From Chitinophaga sp. (lineage in GTDB: Bacteria > Bacteroidota > Bacteroidia > Chitinophagales > Chitinophagaceae): a stretch of DNA of 64,000 nt. The stretch is taken from contig NZ_JAFAIX010000012.1 of assembly GCF_019236475.1 (NCBI RefSeq), positions 682,001 through 746,000 of the forward strand. Reading direction: 5' to 3'. A model generated the notes under the pieces. The model was not told the DNA's origin, did not search any database, and saw only the letters and a program-made list of their open reading frames with translations. Below, piece by piece: positions 1 through 8,385 of this stretch. How positions within the stretch are numbered: the first letter of the stretch is position 1; each line of letters opens with the position of its first letter. Position numbers and translations under genes: made by a program.

Positions 1-1
1 A

Positions 2-373
2 GAAGAAGGTTGCCTGCTGGCGCGATATGCGGGCATGAGTAGTCGCTTAAGCAGCTTCGGTATTTATGGTTATCGTCCTGAGAAAGATAAGGAAAACCTG
101 ACTGCACGCCAGATTTCACAAATGATCTGGTATTTTATGGATGGTAGGGCCATCAAAAACAAAGAAGCATTATTGGAACATCGTGATTCCTTCTGGGAAT
201 TTCATATAGCCTTTTCCGATATAGATACCGTGTTCCTGAAAAGCAAAAAAACAGGACGCTGGTGGATGCAATTACCAGACAGTGAGTTTGTACCATGTGC
301 ATACAACGACTATCTGTTGGCCAGCAACAATGAAATACCAGAGCGCTGGTTGCGCCACCAGGAAAGGTTTTAG
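2..373 (+). CDS. Formimidoylglutamase (arginase/ureohydrolase family), C-terminal part
   Basis: The frame is open from base 2 to the TAG at 371-373 and starts upstream of the window, so only the last 123 residues are visible; the internal ATG at 35 is not the start. The readable end has features I associate with the Bacteroidota formimidoylglutamase branch of the arginase family: an ARYAG-M-SS-L-SFGIYGY stretch, a QMIWYFMDG helix, a KKTGRWWMQLP strand and a closing EIPERW motif. The enzyme hydrolyses N-formimidoyl-glutamate in histidine breakdown. The metal-binding Asp/His residues lie in the missing N-terminal part and cannot be checked. The family call is good, the exact substrate less so. 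Confidence 0.72.
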   Translation, partial: EEGCLLARYAGMSSRLSSFGIYGYRPEKDKENLTARQISQMIWYFMDGRAIKNKEALLEHRDSFWEFHIAFSDIDTVFLKSKKTGRWWMQLPDSEFVPCAYNDYLLASNNEIPERWLRHQERF

Positions 374-403
374 CAGGAATCCGAATGAATATTATTGAAA
401 GGG

Positions 404-424
404 ACCGCCGCATAACGCGGCGGT
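404..424. terminator. GC-rich hairpin between convergent genes, possible terminator
   Basis: An 8-bp perfect stem (ACCGCCGC / GCGGCGGT) with a 5-base loop lies between the convergent ends of the formimidoylglutamase gene and the LprI-like gene. Neither side has a clean T-run, so intrinsic termination is only possible, not shown. Confidence 0.4.
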
Positions 425-472
425 ACTAATTGCAGGTGTAGGTGTTATATGCTTCAGCCGTTTAGAGCCGTA

Positions 473-882
473 CTAAATCTCGTATTCGCGATACAACTCC
501 GACAACCGCTCTTTCAGGAAAGCAGCTTTGTTATCAGTAGAAATCATATCGTCGTCTAGGCCTTGCATGGTGCTTTTGTGTAGCTTCTCCACGCGTTCGT
601 CTATCTTTTTGAAATACGCATCTTTTTTCTCTTCCCAACTAACTTGTTCAGACTGGAACTTGCCGATGGCAGTAGCATCCAGGTGAGCGTTTAATTGCTG
701 TACCGTTGCGGAAAGGGTGCTATCGAGCGCCCGGTAATACATGGAGGCACAGTTATACATGTTGTTGCTTTTGGCAAGGCATTGCTGGTACCTGGCTTCG
801 ATAATATCGAGCGGGTTTGCCTGCTGCTGGGCGTACGATGTAGCACACCCGAAAATGGCGAGTATAGGGTCAGGTTTCGCAT
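473..882 (-). CDS. LprI/DUF1311-like secreted protein with apparent frameshift in the signal peptide
   Basis: An ATG-initiated clean ORF only runs from 760, but the same frame is open upstream to about 888 and encodes ILAIFGCATSYA-QQQ, a textbook signal-peptide core with an A-x-A-like cleavage site, with no ATG, GTG or TTG in that stretch. An ATG at 882 in the neighbouring frame starts MRNLTL; joining the two frames near 862-866 gives a normal secreted protein of about 136 residues. The mature part has the pattern QCL-x(6)-MYNCA-x(6)-ALDSTL, resembling the LprI (lysozyme inhibitor) domain of the next gene. It ends the operon with the M16 peptidases. Either a one-base deletion has broken the gene, or the base was lost in assembly. 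Confidence 0.5.
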
Positions 883-947
883 AGGATATCTATCTATGCG
901 ACAAAAATATGATTATATGCCGAAAAATACTAATTCGAAACAAAGAC

Positions 948-1343
948 TTAATGTCGGGCTCCCACGGAACCGCTGCAGGTTTCTCCTGGAGGCAGGCCGT
1001 TGATCCATACCCGAAGTGCTTCTATACGTTGGGTGGTCAGTTCGGTGAGGTAATTGGCTTTACACACGGGAAACATGCTGCCATAGTTTTTGGCTGGCTC
1101 TGGATACATGGCTTTTACCTGGGCATCCCGGAATTGTATCCACAGTCTTTGTGCATCGCGGAGATTGGTAGTGAAGGTCTTATTCGCTGAATAGTCTTTC
1201 ATGATATTTTGGTAGATATCATTCAACTGTTTATCAGCCGTTTTATAAGCTTCGTTGGCTTGTTTATTCATCTCTGCCTGTGTCTGTGCAATACCTTTGC
1301 TGGTGGCAGCGAACAGCAACAGGCAGATGATGATGTATTTCAT
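948..1343 (-). CDS. Secreted LprI-like (DUF1311) domain protein
   Basis: 131 residues. A signal peptide (MKYIIICLLLFAATSKGIAQ) ends at about residue 20. The mature part shows the DUF1311/LprI signature: QAEMNKQANEAYKTADKQLN, then an IYQNIMKDY helix, a LRDAQRLWIQFRDAQ helix and late cysteines (VCKANY and ETCSG). LprI-type proteins are described as periplasmic lysozyme inhibitors, but many family members have no known role. It lies 11 bp downstream of the second M16 peptidase gene, so probably in one operon with it, and upstream of a related but apparently frameshifted gene. The domain call is firm; lysozyme inhibition is only a family-level guess. Confidence 0.75.
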   Translation of the reverse strand: MKYIIICLLLFAATSKGIAQTQAEMNKQANEAYKTADKQLNDIYQNIMKDYSANKTFTTNLRDAQRLWIQFRDAQVKAMYPEPAKNYGSMFPVCKANYLTELTTQRIEALRVWINGLPPGETCSGSVGARH

Positions 1344-1354
1344 TATTAACCAGA

Positions 1355-2635
1355 TTAGATCACTACCAGTTCATAAAAATCTGCAGGCGACATATACTGT
1401 TTCGCCAGATGTTGCAGTTCTTCGGCAGTGATGGTTTTAATGACGTTGATGTTGTTATAGAAGTAATTTTCGTCCAGATCATTGAGGATCAAGTTTTTCC
1501 AGCGTTGGATAATCTGGAATGCGCCATCCAGATCGCCGAGAATGGAACCGATCATGTAGTTACGTACAAGGTCCAGTTCTTCTTGTGGAATCACTACGTT
1601 TTGCAGTTGTTCCAGTTCCTTGTACACCTCTGCGATGGTAGCTTCGCATACGTCGCGTCCGGCTTCGGTTTGGATGTTAATGGCACTTACCTGGCGGAAG
1701 TTATACAGTTGGGAATAGATACCGTAAGTATAACCTTTTTCCTCCCTGATATTACTCATCAGCCTGGAACCGAAATAGCCGCCGAAAATGGTATTCAGCA
1801 CCAGCATCTTCGGAAAATCAGGATGGTAGCGGTTAGGGAAAGGTCTTGCTATACGAACAGCTCCCTGTACACCATTCTCATCATTAAAAATTCTGAATTT
1901 CTTTTCTTCTGCTGGCTGAATAGGCAGGTCCAGTCGTAGAATTTTGGATTCGCCATTCCATTTAGAGCTACCGAAATATTTATTCAGCAGTTCGATCATA
2001 TTTTCCGGAAGATGACCAGCAACAAAGATTTTACAGTTGTTGTAGGTGTAGTGTTTCTTGTAGAAACCTTCCAGGACTTCTCTTTGCAAGGCATCATATC
2101 CCATCATGGAGCTCACACGGCCGTAAGGATGGAACTCACCAAACAGGTACTGATCGATGAAGCGATTGGCCACAAAATCGCATTTCTGGAGGTTTACAGC
2201 CAGTTTTTGCTTCTGATTTTGCTTGTAGATGTTAAGCTCCTCTTCAGGGAATACAGGGTCTAAAATGACCTCCTGCATCACAGGAAGCAGTACATCCGTA
2301 TGCTTGGTGAGGCAATGCAGCGTGTAAGTAGCGTTTTCATGGTAAGTATTACGGTTCAGATAGGCGCCATAATACTCAATGCTTTCGTTTATCTCGAGGG
2401 CTGTATGCTTGCTGGTACCGGTTTTCATTAGGAAATTGGTCGCCTGCGCTTCCATACTCTGACTTTCATACCAGGTACCAGCAGGGAACACCATTTCCAA
2501 CTGAAGCGTATCCTGTTCGTCGGATTTAACCACGTAAACAGGAATACCGTTATCGAGGGTGAATTTTTCGTAAGGCTTAAGACTTATATCAAACTCCACA
2601 GCATCTTTAATCGCAGGAGGAATACTTCTGTTCAT
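1355..2635 (-). CDS. M16-family peptidase-like subunit lacking the zinc motif
   Basis: 426 residues with the two-lobed M16 (pitrilysin/processing peptidase) pattern. It starts with a strand motif (YEKFTLDNGIPVYVV) and in the second half carries the conserved GGYFGSRLMSNIREEKGYTYG segment (Arg/Tyr substrate-binding pair). At the place where catalytic members have HxxEH, the sequence reads ATNFLMKTGT, with no His or Glu, so this is the non-catalytic partner. The gene lies 44 bp downstream of a catalytic M16 gene; in this family active and inactive subunits typically form heterodimers, as in mitochondrial processing peptidase. No signal peptide is obvious, so a cytoplasmic location is possible. 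Confidence 0.85.
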   Translation of the reverse strand: MNRSIPPAIKDAVEFDISLKPYEKFTLDNGIPVYVVKSDEQDTLQLEMVFPAGTWYESQSMEAQATNFLMKTGTSKHTALEINESIEYYGAYLNRNTYHENATYTLHCLTKHTDVLLPVMQEVILDPVFPEEELNIYKQNQKQKLAVNLQKCDFVANRFIDQYLFGEFHPYGRVSSMMGYDALQREVLEGFYKKHYTYNNCKIFVAGHLPENMIELLNKYFGSSKWNGESKILRLDLPIQPAEEKKFRIFNDENGVQGAVRIARPFPNRYHPDFPKMLVLNTIFGGYFGSRLMSNIREEKGYTYGIYSQLYNFRQVSAINIQTEAGRDVCEATIAEVYKELEQLQNVVIPQEELDLVRNYMIGSILGDLDGAFQIIQRWKNLILNDLDENYFYNNINVIKTITAEELQHLAKQYMSPADFYELVVI

Positions 2636-2679
2636 CGTCTAATGTTTTGGCCGATGGGTAGCAGCATGGCTACACATCA

Positions 2680-3918
2680 TCAGTTTTCAGCGTAATAATA
2701 AATTGTGTTGGAGTTCTTTTCGTCAAACAGCACCTGGGCTTCGCGATGAATTTCTTCAGTCGTAACGTTTTCGTAGTTACTGAATTCTTTATTCATCAGT
2801 TCTGCATCGCCGAGGAGTTCGTAGAAGGCCAGGTTATTGGCGCGATTGAGCAGGCTCATATCTTCAAATGCCAACAAGCTTTCGACACGATTTTTAACTT
2901 TTTGGAGTTCTCTTTCCGGAATGATCTCCTGTTTCAGCTTCTCCAGTTCTACTTGGATGGCTTTTTCAGCATCTTTCATTTTCACTCCTTTCACCAGTTT
3001 GCCTTCAATAGTCAGCAATCCGGCATCTAGGCTGCCAAAGTGATAACATTCGATATTGGAGAAGAGTTTTTTCTCTTTTACCAGTACCTGGTGCAGACGG
3101 GAAGCGCCACCACCGCCGAGAATATCAGAGATAAGATCTGCGGCATAATAGCGTTTGTCTGAACGCGCCTGCATATGGTAGCATTTATACAATGCATCCA
3201 GCGGTACATTGGCTTTTATTTCCAGCACATGTGGTGCAGATTGTTCGGGTTCCTGCGGTAAGTTACGATTGTATTTTTCACCTGAAGGAATATCCCCAAA
3301 CCATTTCTCTGCCAGCGCTTTCACCTGTTCTGTGGTTACATTACCACCAACAGACAAGATCGCATTGATAGGACGATAATATTTAAAGAAGAATGCTTTT
3401 ACATCTTCCAGTTTGGCGTCTTCAATGTGAGAGAGTTCCTTGCCGATAGTCATCCAGCGGTAAGGGTGCGCTTGATAAGCCAGGGCGCGCATTTTATGCC
3501 ATACATCGCCGTAAGGTTTGTTGATGTAGTGCTCTTTGAACTCTTCACAAACCACTTTCCGTTGTACATCCAAACTCTTCTCTGTGAAGGCCAGCGACAA
3601 CATACGGTCGCTTTCCAGCCAGAAGGCCGTTTCGATGTTTTCTGCGGGTAGTGTGATATAGTAGTTCGTAAGATCGCTGGTGGTGTAGGCGTTGTTTTCA
3701 CCGCCCGCCATTTGCAGCGGCTCATCATATTCAGGAATATTGACAGAGCCACCAAACATCAAATGTTCGAAGAGGTGTGCAAAGCCTGTCTGTTCCGGAT
3801 TTTCATCTCTCGCTCCTACATCGTAAAGTACATTCAGGACCGCCATCGGAGTGGTATGATCCTCATGTACTATTACACGGAGCCCGTTCGCTAAGGTGAA
3901 TTTATTGTAATGAATCAT
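2680..3918 (-). CDS. M16-family zinc metallopeptidase, catalytic subunit
   Basis: 412 residues. The zinc motif HLFEH is at residues 48-52 in the context GFAHLFEHLMFGG, and the third ligand is probably one of the glutamates of VVCEEFKEHY near residue 124. An NNAYTTSDLTNYY strand follows the motif, as in other M16B peptidases. The C-terminal half has the GGGGASRLHQVLVKEK segment matching the Arg-containing part of the partner. No signal peptide is visible. It is the first gene of a minus-strand operon with its inactive partner and the LprI-like genes. Substrates are unknown; the family degrades peptides or processes presequences. Confidence 0.9.
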   Translation of the reverse strand: MIHYNKFTLANGLRVIVHEDHTTPMAVLNVLYDVGARDENPEQTGFAHLFEHLMFGGSVNIPEYDEPLQMAGGENNAYTTSDLTNYYITLPAENIETAFWLESDRMLSLAFTEKSLDVQRKVVCEEFKEHYINKPYGDVWHKMRALAYQAHPYRWMTIGKELSHIEDAKLEDVKAFFFKYYRPINAILSVGGNVTTEQVKALAEKWFGDIPSGEKYNRNLPQEPEQSAPHVLEIKANVPLDALYKCYHMQARSDKRYYAADLISDILGGGGASRLHQVLVKEKKLFSNIECYHFGSLDAGLLTIEGKLVKGVKMKDAEKAIQVELEKLKQEIIPERELQKVKNRVESLLAFEDMSLLNRANNLAFYELLGDAELMNKEFSNYENVTTEEIHREAQVLFDEKNSNTIYYYAEN

Positions 3919-3981
3919 ATGCCTGTTTGATAGTTGAGGGTAAAAGTAAAGATAATCCCTTATATGGAACTATGGGTCAAT

Positions 3982-4905
3982 CTATTCTAGAAAGAGCTCT
4001 TTTTTGTTGTAGTTGATGGTTACAGTGAAATGTTTCCATACCTCGTAGCCAATAGCGCCAGCAATTTCCACAAATACGCCTACGTCGTCCACGTCCTTGG
4101 AATAGCTAATAGGCACGCTGTTCACAGTTCTGCCGGCCATTTGCAATTGTGGTATACTACTGTTGATGTAATATAGCACTTTTGCCATATCCTGCACTTT
4201 ATCTGTGTTGATGGTGGGCAAGATGGTATTTAGTTTATACTTTTCCACAAAAGGCCAGTTAAACAGTAGCCCATAATCACCGCCAGTGGTAACGTGGTAA
4301 TTCCCCATCAGGGCAGTACCATTCGGCAATTTAATGGATGCTTCTACAACCGGTGTGGTGTAATTGAGCTGAAAATGTATCAACTGCCCGGCTGTATTCA
4401 CTTTTGTTTTGCCATTCGGAAATAACATCAACTGCTGATTTTTGTAATCAATCCTGATGATATATGTCCTCATCAACGCCACCCCGATAACGCCATCAAT
4501 ACTGGTTTTTTCATTGCCCAGATCTCGTAAGTCTTCCAGGTAGGCATTGACATAAGGCATTCGTATGTCCTTGATATACAGTGCGTTTATTGTCACGACA
4601 GGCACCTGTATCATGCCGTTGTTAACACCGCTCATGAACGCCTGTCGATTGCTTGGCATTTTGAGTCTTTCGGCAGTGCGTGTATTCATTACCGTTACCT
4701 CTGCTCCACTGTCGAAAATAAAATGTAACGTATCACTGCTACCGGATAAGGTAACAGGGAAAACGATATGGTTATTGACCAAGGTGAACGGGATTACGCT
4801 CACTGGCTTGGTGTTATCTGGTTCCGCTGATGTGTTCTTGCGCTGTGCGCTTGCATTTGTACAGGCAGCGGCAATCACAATGAGTATCCAATAGATTCGC
4901 CACAT
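3982..4905 (-). CDS. Secreted retropepsin-like aspartyl protease family protein, second active site degenerate
   Basis: 307 residues. A hydrophobic leader (WRIYWILIVIAAACTNASA) suggests export; the IAAAC stretch could also be a weak lipobox. The first catalytic motif is DSGAEVT at residues 65-71, in the usual setting FIFDSGAEV. The equivalent place in the second lobe reads YHVTTGGDYG (about 203-211), so the second Asp is replaced by Thr. A two-lobed pepsin-like enzyme needs both aspartates, so activity would depend on dimerisation of the first lobe or is lost. The gene lies 13 bp downstream of a related protein with both motifs intact plus a PDZ domain, so the two look like diverged duplicates in one operon. 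Confidence 0.75.
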   Translation of the reverse strand: MWRIYWILIVIAAACTNASAQRKNTSAEPDNTKPVSVIPFTLVNNHIVFPVTLSGSSDTLHFIFDSGAEVTVMNTRTAERLKMPSNRQAFMSGVNNGMIQVPVVTINALYIKDIRMPYVNAYLEDLRDLGNEKTSIDGVIGVALMRTYIIRIDYKNQQLMLFPNGKTKVNTAGQLIHFQLNYTTPVVEASIKLPNGTALMGNYHVTTGGDYGLLFNWPFVEKYKLNTILPTINTDKVQDMAKVLYYINSSIPQLQMAGRTVNSVPISYSKDVDDVGVFVEIAGAIGYEVWKHFTVTINYNKKELFLE

Positions 4906-4918
4906 GCCACAAATAACG

Positions 4919-6172
4919 TTAAAGAATACTTTTTATTGGTAATTTTTTAATGGAAAGATCCTTATCCCTGCGAATAAGTATCACTGCCCTGGTACCAATA
5001 CTTTTCAACATCTCACGGAAAACCTGGAGATTTGGCCCCATGTTGTTATTGATTGCAAGAATAATATCCCCCTTTTTGAAGCCTGCTTTTTCAGCAGGAG
5101 ATCCTTTGATGACATCCGTTACTTCTACTTGACCATCAATGAGATAGATAATCAATCCGGTATAGGAATAATCGAATATATCCCTGAAATGGGTATTAGG
5201 TAAAAGGTAAATTTCTTTTTTCGGATAATTGAGAACGAGGTTGAACCTACGCAGGAGATCATTCCCAATCATACCTCCCAGGTATGGATAGGAAGTAACG
5301 CCGTAAGTGTCGTCAAATAGGTAAGTGGGCACATTACGGAAAATATAGTTGCCTACTTTAAACTCCTGAATAGTGGTCAGGTTCATCTGCATACGACCTC
5401 CCAAGCCCTGGGCTTCTGTTTGGATGATTTTCCTCCGACGCTTTTTATCAGCCATTATGGCGCTGTCGTTTACAAATTGATTGGAAAGCAACAAGCACAT
5501 ACCTGCACCTGTATCGAAAAAGAATCGGTTACTGGTGTTGGTTTTGCCATTACGCACCGGTGCAGCAATAATTGGGATGGTAGTCAAAGAAGGGCGCAGC
5601 GTCATGCCACCTCTTGGATAGAGATATTTGCCAGGAGAATAGATGCCTATCTCCTCCAGATCATAATCTACGGTAACGATATAACGACTTAGTAACCCAT
5701 ACCCGATGATACCGTCTACTTGTAGTCCATAAACCTGGCTAATTAATTCATAATCATTAATATGGAAGTCAAGACTATCCACCACTAATCCAGGAAGGAT
5801 CAGGGTTTGATCCATCGCAAAGGATACTAATTTGGTGCCTGCCAGTCCTTTGACGGTTCTGTCGGATGGGACGAGATGAAGTCCGAGTCTGACTGCTGTA
5901 GCAGTGTCTAGGGAGATGCCGGCACTCCCGGTGTCAAGGATAAACTGTAGGGTATCTGGGTGTCCTTTAAGTACAGCCTGAATCACCACAACGCCTCCAT
6001 AATATTGCTTGAATTTGAATTTCGTCAGCAGAATGGAATTGGGAATGCTGTCTTGATCTAGTCTTTCAGTGGCATAAGGGATTTCAGCGCGGGATGTACT
6101 TGCGTTGGCTTGCTGGTAACAACATGATGCTGCCAGGAGCAGCACGATGCATAACAGAAATGGTTTTACCAT
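4919..6172 (-). CDS. Secreted aspartyl protease family protein with C-terminal PDZ domain
   Basis: I take the ATG at 6172 because it puts a signal peptide (MVKPFLLCIVLLLAASCCYQ) at the very N-terminus; an in-frame ATG at 6214 would add 14 polar residues in front. The protein (417 residues) has two retropepsin-like motifs, LDTGSAG near residue 80 and FDTGAGM near residue 220, each followed later by a hydrophobic-hydrophobic-Gly turn (GIIGYGLL, GMIGNDLL). A PDZ domain occupies about residues 335-410, with GSPAEKAGFKKGDIILAIN as its core. This architecture is common in Bacteroidota and probably acts in the periplasm or at the outer membrane. Substrate unknown. Confidence 0.82.
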   Translation of the reverse strand: MVKPFLLCIVLLLAASCCYQQANASTSRAEIPYATERLDQDSIPNSILLTKFKFKQYYGGVVVIQAVLKGHPDTLQFILDTGSAGISLDTATAVRLGLHLVPSDRTVKGLAGTKLVSFAMDQTLILPGLVVDSLDFHINDYELISQVYGLQVDGIIGYGLLSRYIVTVDYDLEEIGIYSPGKYLYPRGGMTLRPSLTTIPIIAAPVRNGKTNTSNRFFFDTGAGMCLLLSNQFVNDSAIMADKKRRRKIIQTEAQGLGGRMQMNLTTIQEFKVGNYIFRNVPTYLFDDTYGVTSYPYLGGMIGNDLLRRFNLVLNYPKKEIYLLPNTHFRDIFDYSYTGLIIYLIDGQVEVTDVIKGSPAEKAGFKKGDIILAINNNMGPNLQVFREMLKSIGTRAVILIRRDKDLSIKKLPIKSIL

Positions 6173-6344
6173 GTTGGGGAAGATGTGGGTATCGTATTTA
6201 TCTAAATTTAACATTTAAAACCTTTCGTATAAAATATTTTTGTTCTAACGGCCAATTATATGGTTGAAAGATTCCTGCGCATTATATATAACCAATTACA
6301 CTACCTTTGTTTCGGTTTAGCCGTCAACTTTTAAGGAAAGTACA

Positions 6345-7469
6345 ATGGAACTACAGGAGTTATATAAGAAGGCGCAGCAATTTGAATTTCTGACTGCAGA
6401 AGAAGGAGTATTTTTATTTGAAAATGCACCATTGGCAGAACTGATGCAGATTGCCAATGAATTGCGCAAGCAGCAGGTACCACATGGTAAAGTTACCTGG
6501 CAGATAGACAGGAACGTGAACACTACCAACGTGTGCACGGCCAACTGCAAGTTTTGTAATTTCTACCGTATCCCGGGACATGCAGAAGCATATATCACTG
6601 ATATTGAAGAGTATAAACGCAAAATTGATGAAACCCTGAAATATGGTGGCGATCAGTTATTGCTGCAAGGAGGTCATCACCCTGAATTGGGCTTGTCTTT
6701 CTATGTCGATCTTTTCAAGCAGTTGAAGCAACTGTATCCTGAATTACGTTTACACACACTCGGGCCCCCTGAAGTGGCACATATCACCAAACTGGAAAAG
6801 AGTACCCACATTGAAGTGCTGAGAGCACTGAAAGAAGCTGGTATGGATAGTTTGCCAGGTGCAGGTGCTGAAATATTGAATGATCGTGTACGTCGACTGA
6901 TTTCCAAAGGCAAATGTGGTGCACAGGAATGGTTGGATGTAATGCGTGCAGCACATAAGCTGAACATTGCTTCTTCTGCCACTATGATGTTTGGTCACGT
7001 AGAAACTGTACTGGAGCGCTTTGAGCACTTGGTGGATATTCGTCAGGTACAAAGTGAAAAACCAGAAGGACATTACGGTTTCACTGCGTTCATTCCTTGG
7101 ACATTCCAGGATGTAGATACGCTGCTGGCCCGTATCCGTGGTGTGCATAACATGACTACCGCAGAAGAATATATCCGTATGATTGCTATGAGTCGTATCA
7201 TGCTGCCTAATATCAAAAATATTCAGGCTTCCTGGTTGACAGTAGGTAAACAAGTAGCGCAACTGTGTTTGCATGCAGGTGCAAATGACTTCGGATCTAT
7301 CATGATTGAAGAAAACGTAGTTAGTGCAGCAGGAGCTCCTCATCGCTTTACTTACCGCTCTATGCAGGAAGCGATCCGTGAAGCAGGTTTCGAACCGCAA
7401 TTACGCACACAACTATACGAATTCAGAGATATCCCAGCAAGCATAGAGGAGCAGGTTATCAACTACTAA
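6345..7469 (+). CDS. mqnC: Cyclic dehypoxanthinyl futalosine synthase (radical SAM), menaquinone biosynthesis
   Basis: 374 residues. The radical-SAM cluster motif CTANCKFC occupies residues 64-71. GGHHPELGL, LPGAGAEIL and the late GANDFGSIMIEENVVSAAG stretch distinguish MqnC from the related MqnE. The enzyme cyclises dehypoxanthine futalosine, a middle step of the futalosine route to menaquinone, so this organism probably makes menaquinone by that route; menaquinone would feed the oxidase encoded further on. A TACCTTTG sequence at 6302-6309 resembles the Bacteroidota -7 box but has no good upstream element. AAGGA near 6331 is a possible ribosome-binding site. A strong terminator follows the gene. 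Confidence 0.93.
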   Translation: MELQELYKKAQQFEFLTAEEGVFLFENAPLAELMQIANELRKQQVPHGKVTWQIDRNVNTTNVCTANCKFCNFYRIPGHAEAYITDIEEYKRKIDETLKYGGDQLLLQGGHHPELGLSFYVDLFKQLKQLYPELRLHTLGPPEVAHITKLEKSTHIEVLRALKEAGMDSLPGAGAEILNDRVRRLISKGKCGAQEWLDVMRAAHKLNIASSATMMFGHVETVLERFEHLVDIRQVQSEKPEGHYGFTAFIPWTFQDVDTLLARIRGVHNMTTAEEYIRMIAMSRIMLPNIKNIQASWLTVGKQVAQLCLHAGANDFGSIMIEENVVSAAGAPHRFTYRSMQEAIREAGFEPQLRTQLYEFRDIPASIEEQVINY

Positions 7470-7496
7470 CAAAACAAGTTGTTTTTAATATTTCTA

Positions 7497-7531
7497 GGAG
7501 GCATTTTCGCAACGAAAATGTCTCCTTTTTT
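7497..7531 (+). terminator. Intrinsic terminator after mqnC
   Basis: GGAGGCATTTTCG pairs with CGAAAATGTCTCC across a CAA loop, leaving one G-T mismatch, followed by six T. It lies 28 bases after the mqnC stop. Confidence 0.9.
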
Positions 7532-7672
7532 ATTGTATTAATATTATTCTAATGTGTTCAGTAGCAATACGTTAACAAACCTAAAAAGAATGTTAAAACA
7601 AGGTGTTGCATGTTACATATTGCCTCTTGGTACGTCTAACAATAAACGTATTCAAAAACCAAAGGAGGGTAT

Positions 7673-8296
7673 ATGAAAAAGCTGGGATTTTTAATAGCTG
7701 CGCTGGCGATACTTACTGCAACGGCATGTACCAGTACAAAGGTGACTTCTTCATGGAGGGCTAATGGTGCACATCAGTTGCAAAAAGATCAGAAAATATT
7801 GGTGTTTGCCATGGTTCCTCAAAAGGATATGGCGCTCCGTAGCCAGATGGAAAATTATACGGTTTCTGAACTGAGACGGAAAGGATATAATGCTTCGTCA
7901 GCCCTGCAGGAATTTGGTCCACAGGAGTTTGGCAAAATGGGAGAAAAACAGGTAGTCGGCAAACTGCGTAGCAGTGGTGCAAACCAGGTGTTGACTATTG
8001 TAATGCTGGATAAAGCAAGGCAAAGACAATATGTGCCTAGTGCGGCATATTACCCATATGGCCCTTATGGTTTCTGGCCATATTACTCCTGGTGGTATGG
8101 CAGTCAGCCTGGATATTATTCAGTAAATACGAAGTACCAATGGGAAGGTAACCTGTACGATCTGCAGAGCGGACAGTTACTGTATTCCGTTCAGTCCAAA
8201 TCATTTGATCCTCCTACCACCACAAGGATGGCTGTGCTTTATGCACAACAGGTAGTGAAGGATATGACCAGACAGCAGTTACTGGCCAATAACTAA
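7673..8296 (+). CDS. Lipoprotein, DUF4136-like, with aromatic-rich insertion
   Basis: 207 residues. The leader (MKKLGFLIAALAILTATAC) ends in a TAC lipobox with Cys19, so this should be a lipoprotein; the next residues STKVTSSWR are typical of small Bacteroidota lipoproteins. The body looks like the DUF4136/LptE-like fold: a first strand (KILVFAMVP), a helix with MENYTVSELRRKGY, and a repeated-strand C-terminal half ending in QQVVKDMTRQQL. Residues about 124-144 form a Tyr/Pro/Gly/Trp-rich insertion. A strong Shine-Dalgarno-like AAAGGAGGG sits 4 bases before the ATG, which is unusual for this phylum. No function known. Confidence 0.7.
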   Translation: MKKLGFLIAALAILTATACTSTKVTSSWRANGAHQLQKDQKILVFAMVPQKDMALRSQMENYTVSELRRKGYNASSALQEFGPQEFGKMGEKQVVGKLRSSGANQVLTIVMLDKARQRQYVPSAAYYPYGPYGFWPYYSWWYGSQPGYYSVNTKYQWEGNLYDLQSGQLLYSVQSKSFDPPTTTRMAVLYAQQVVKDMTRQQLLANN

Positions 8297-8320
8297 ATTA
8301 GTTCAGGTGCAAAGGTAAAG

Positions 8321-8350
8321 GCGGGACCCATTATGGGTTCCCGCTTTTTT
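8321..8350 (+). terminator. Intrinsic terminator after the lipoprotein gene
   Basis: GCGGGACCCAT pairs with ATGGGTTCCCGC almost perfectly around a very short loop and is followed by TTTTTTT. It lies 25 bases after the lipoprotein stop codon. Confidence 0.9.
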
Positions 8351-8385
8351 TATTAGTTTAGCCTCTTTTATTCCTTTTCCCGGCT

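Noticed and set aside
153..413. Open frame opposite the formimidoylglutamase gene
   Set aside because: Antisense shadow; the plus-strand frame has clear family motifs.
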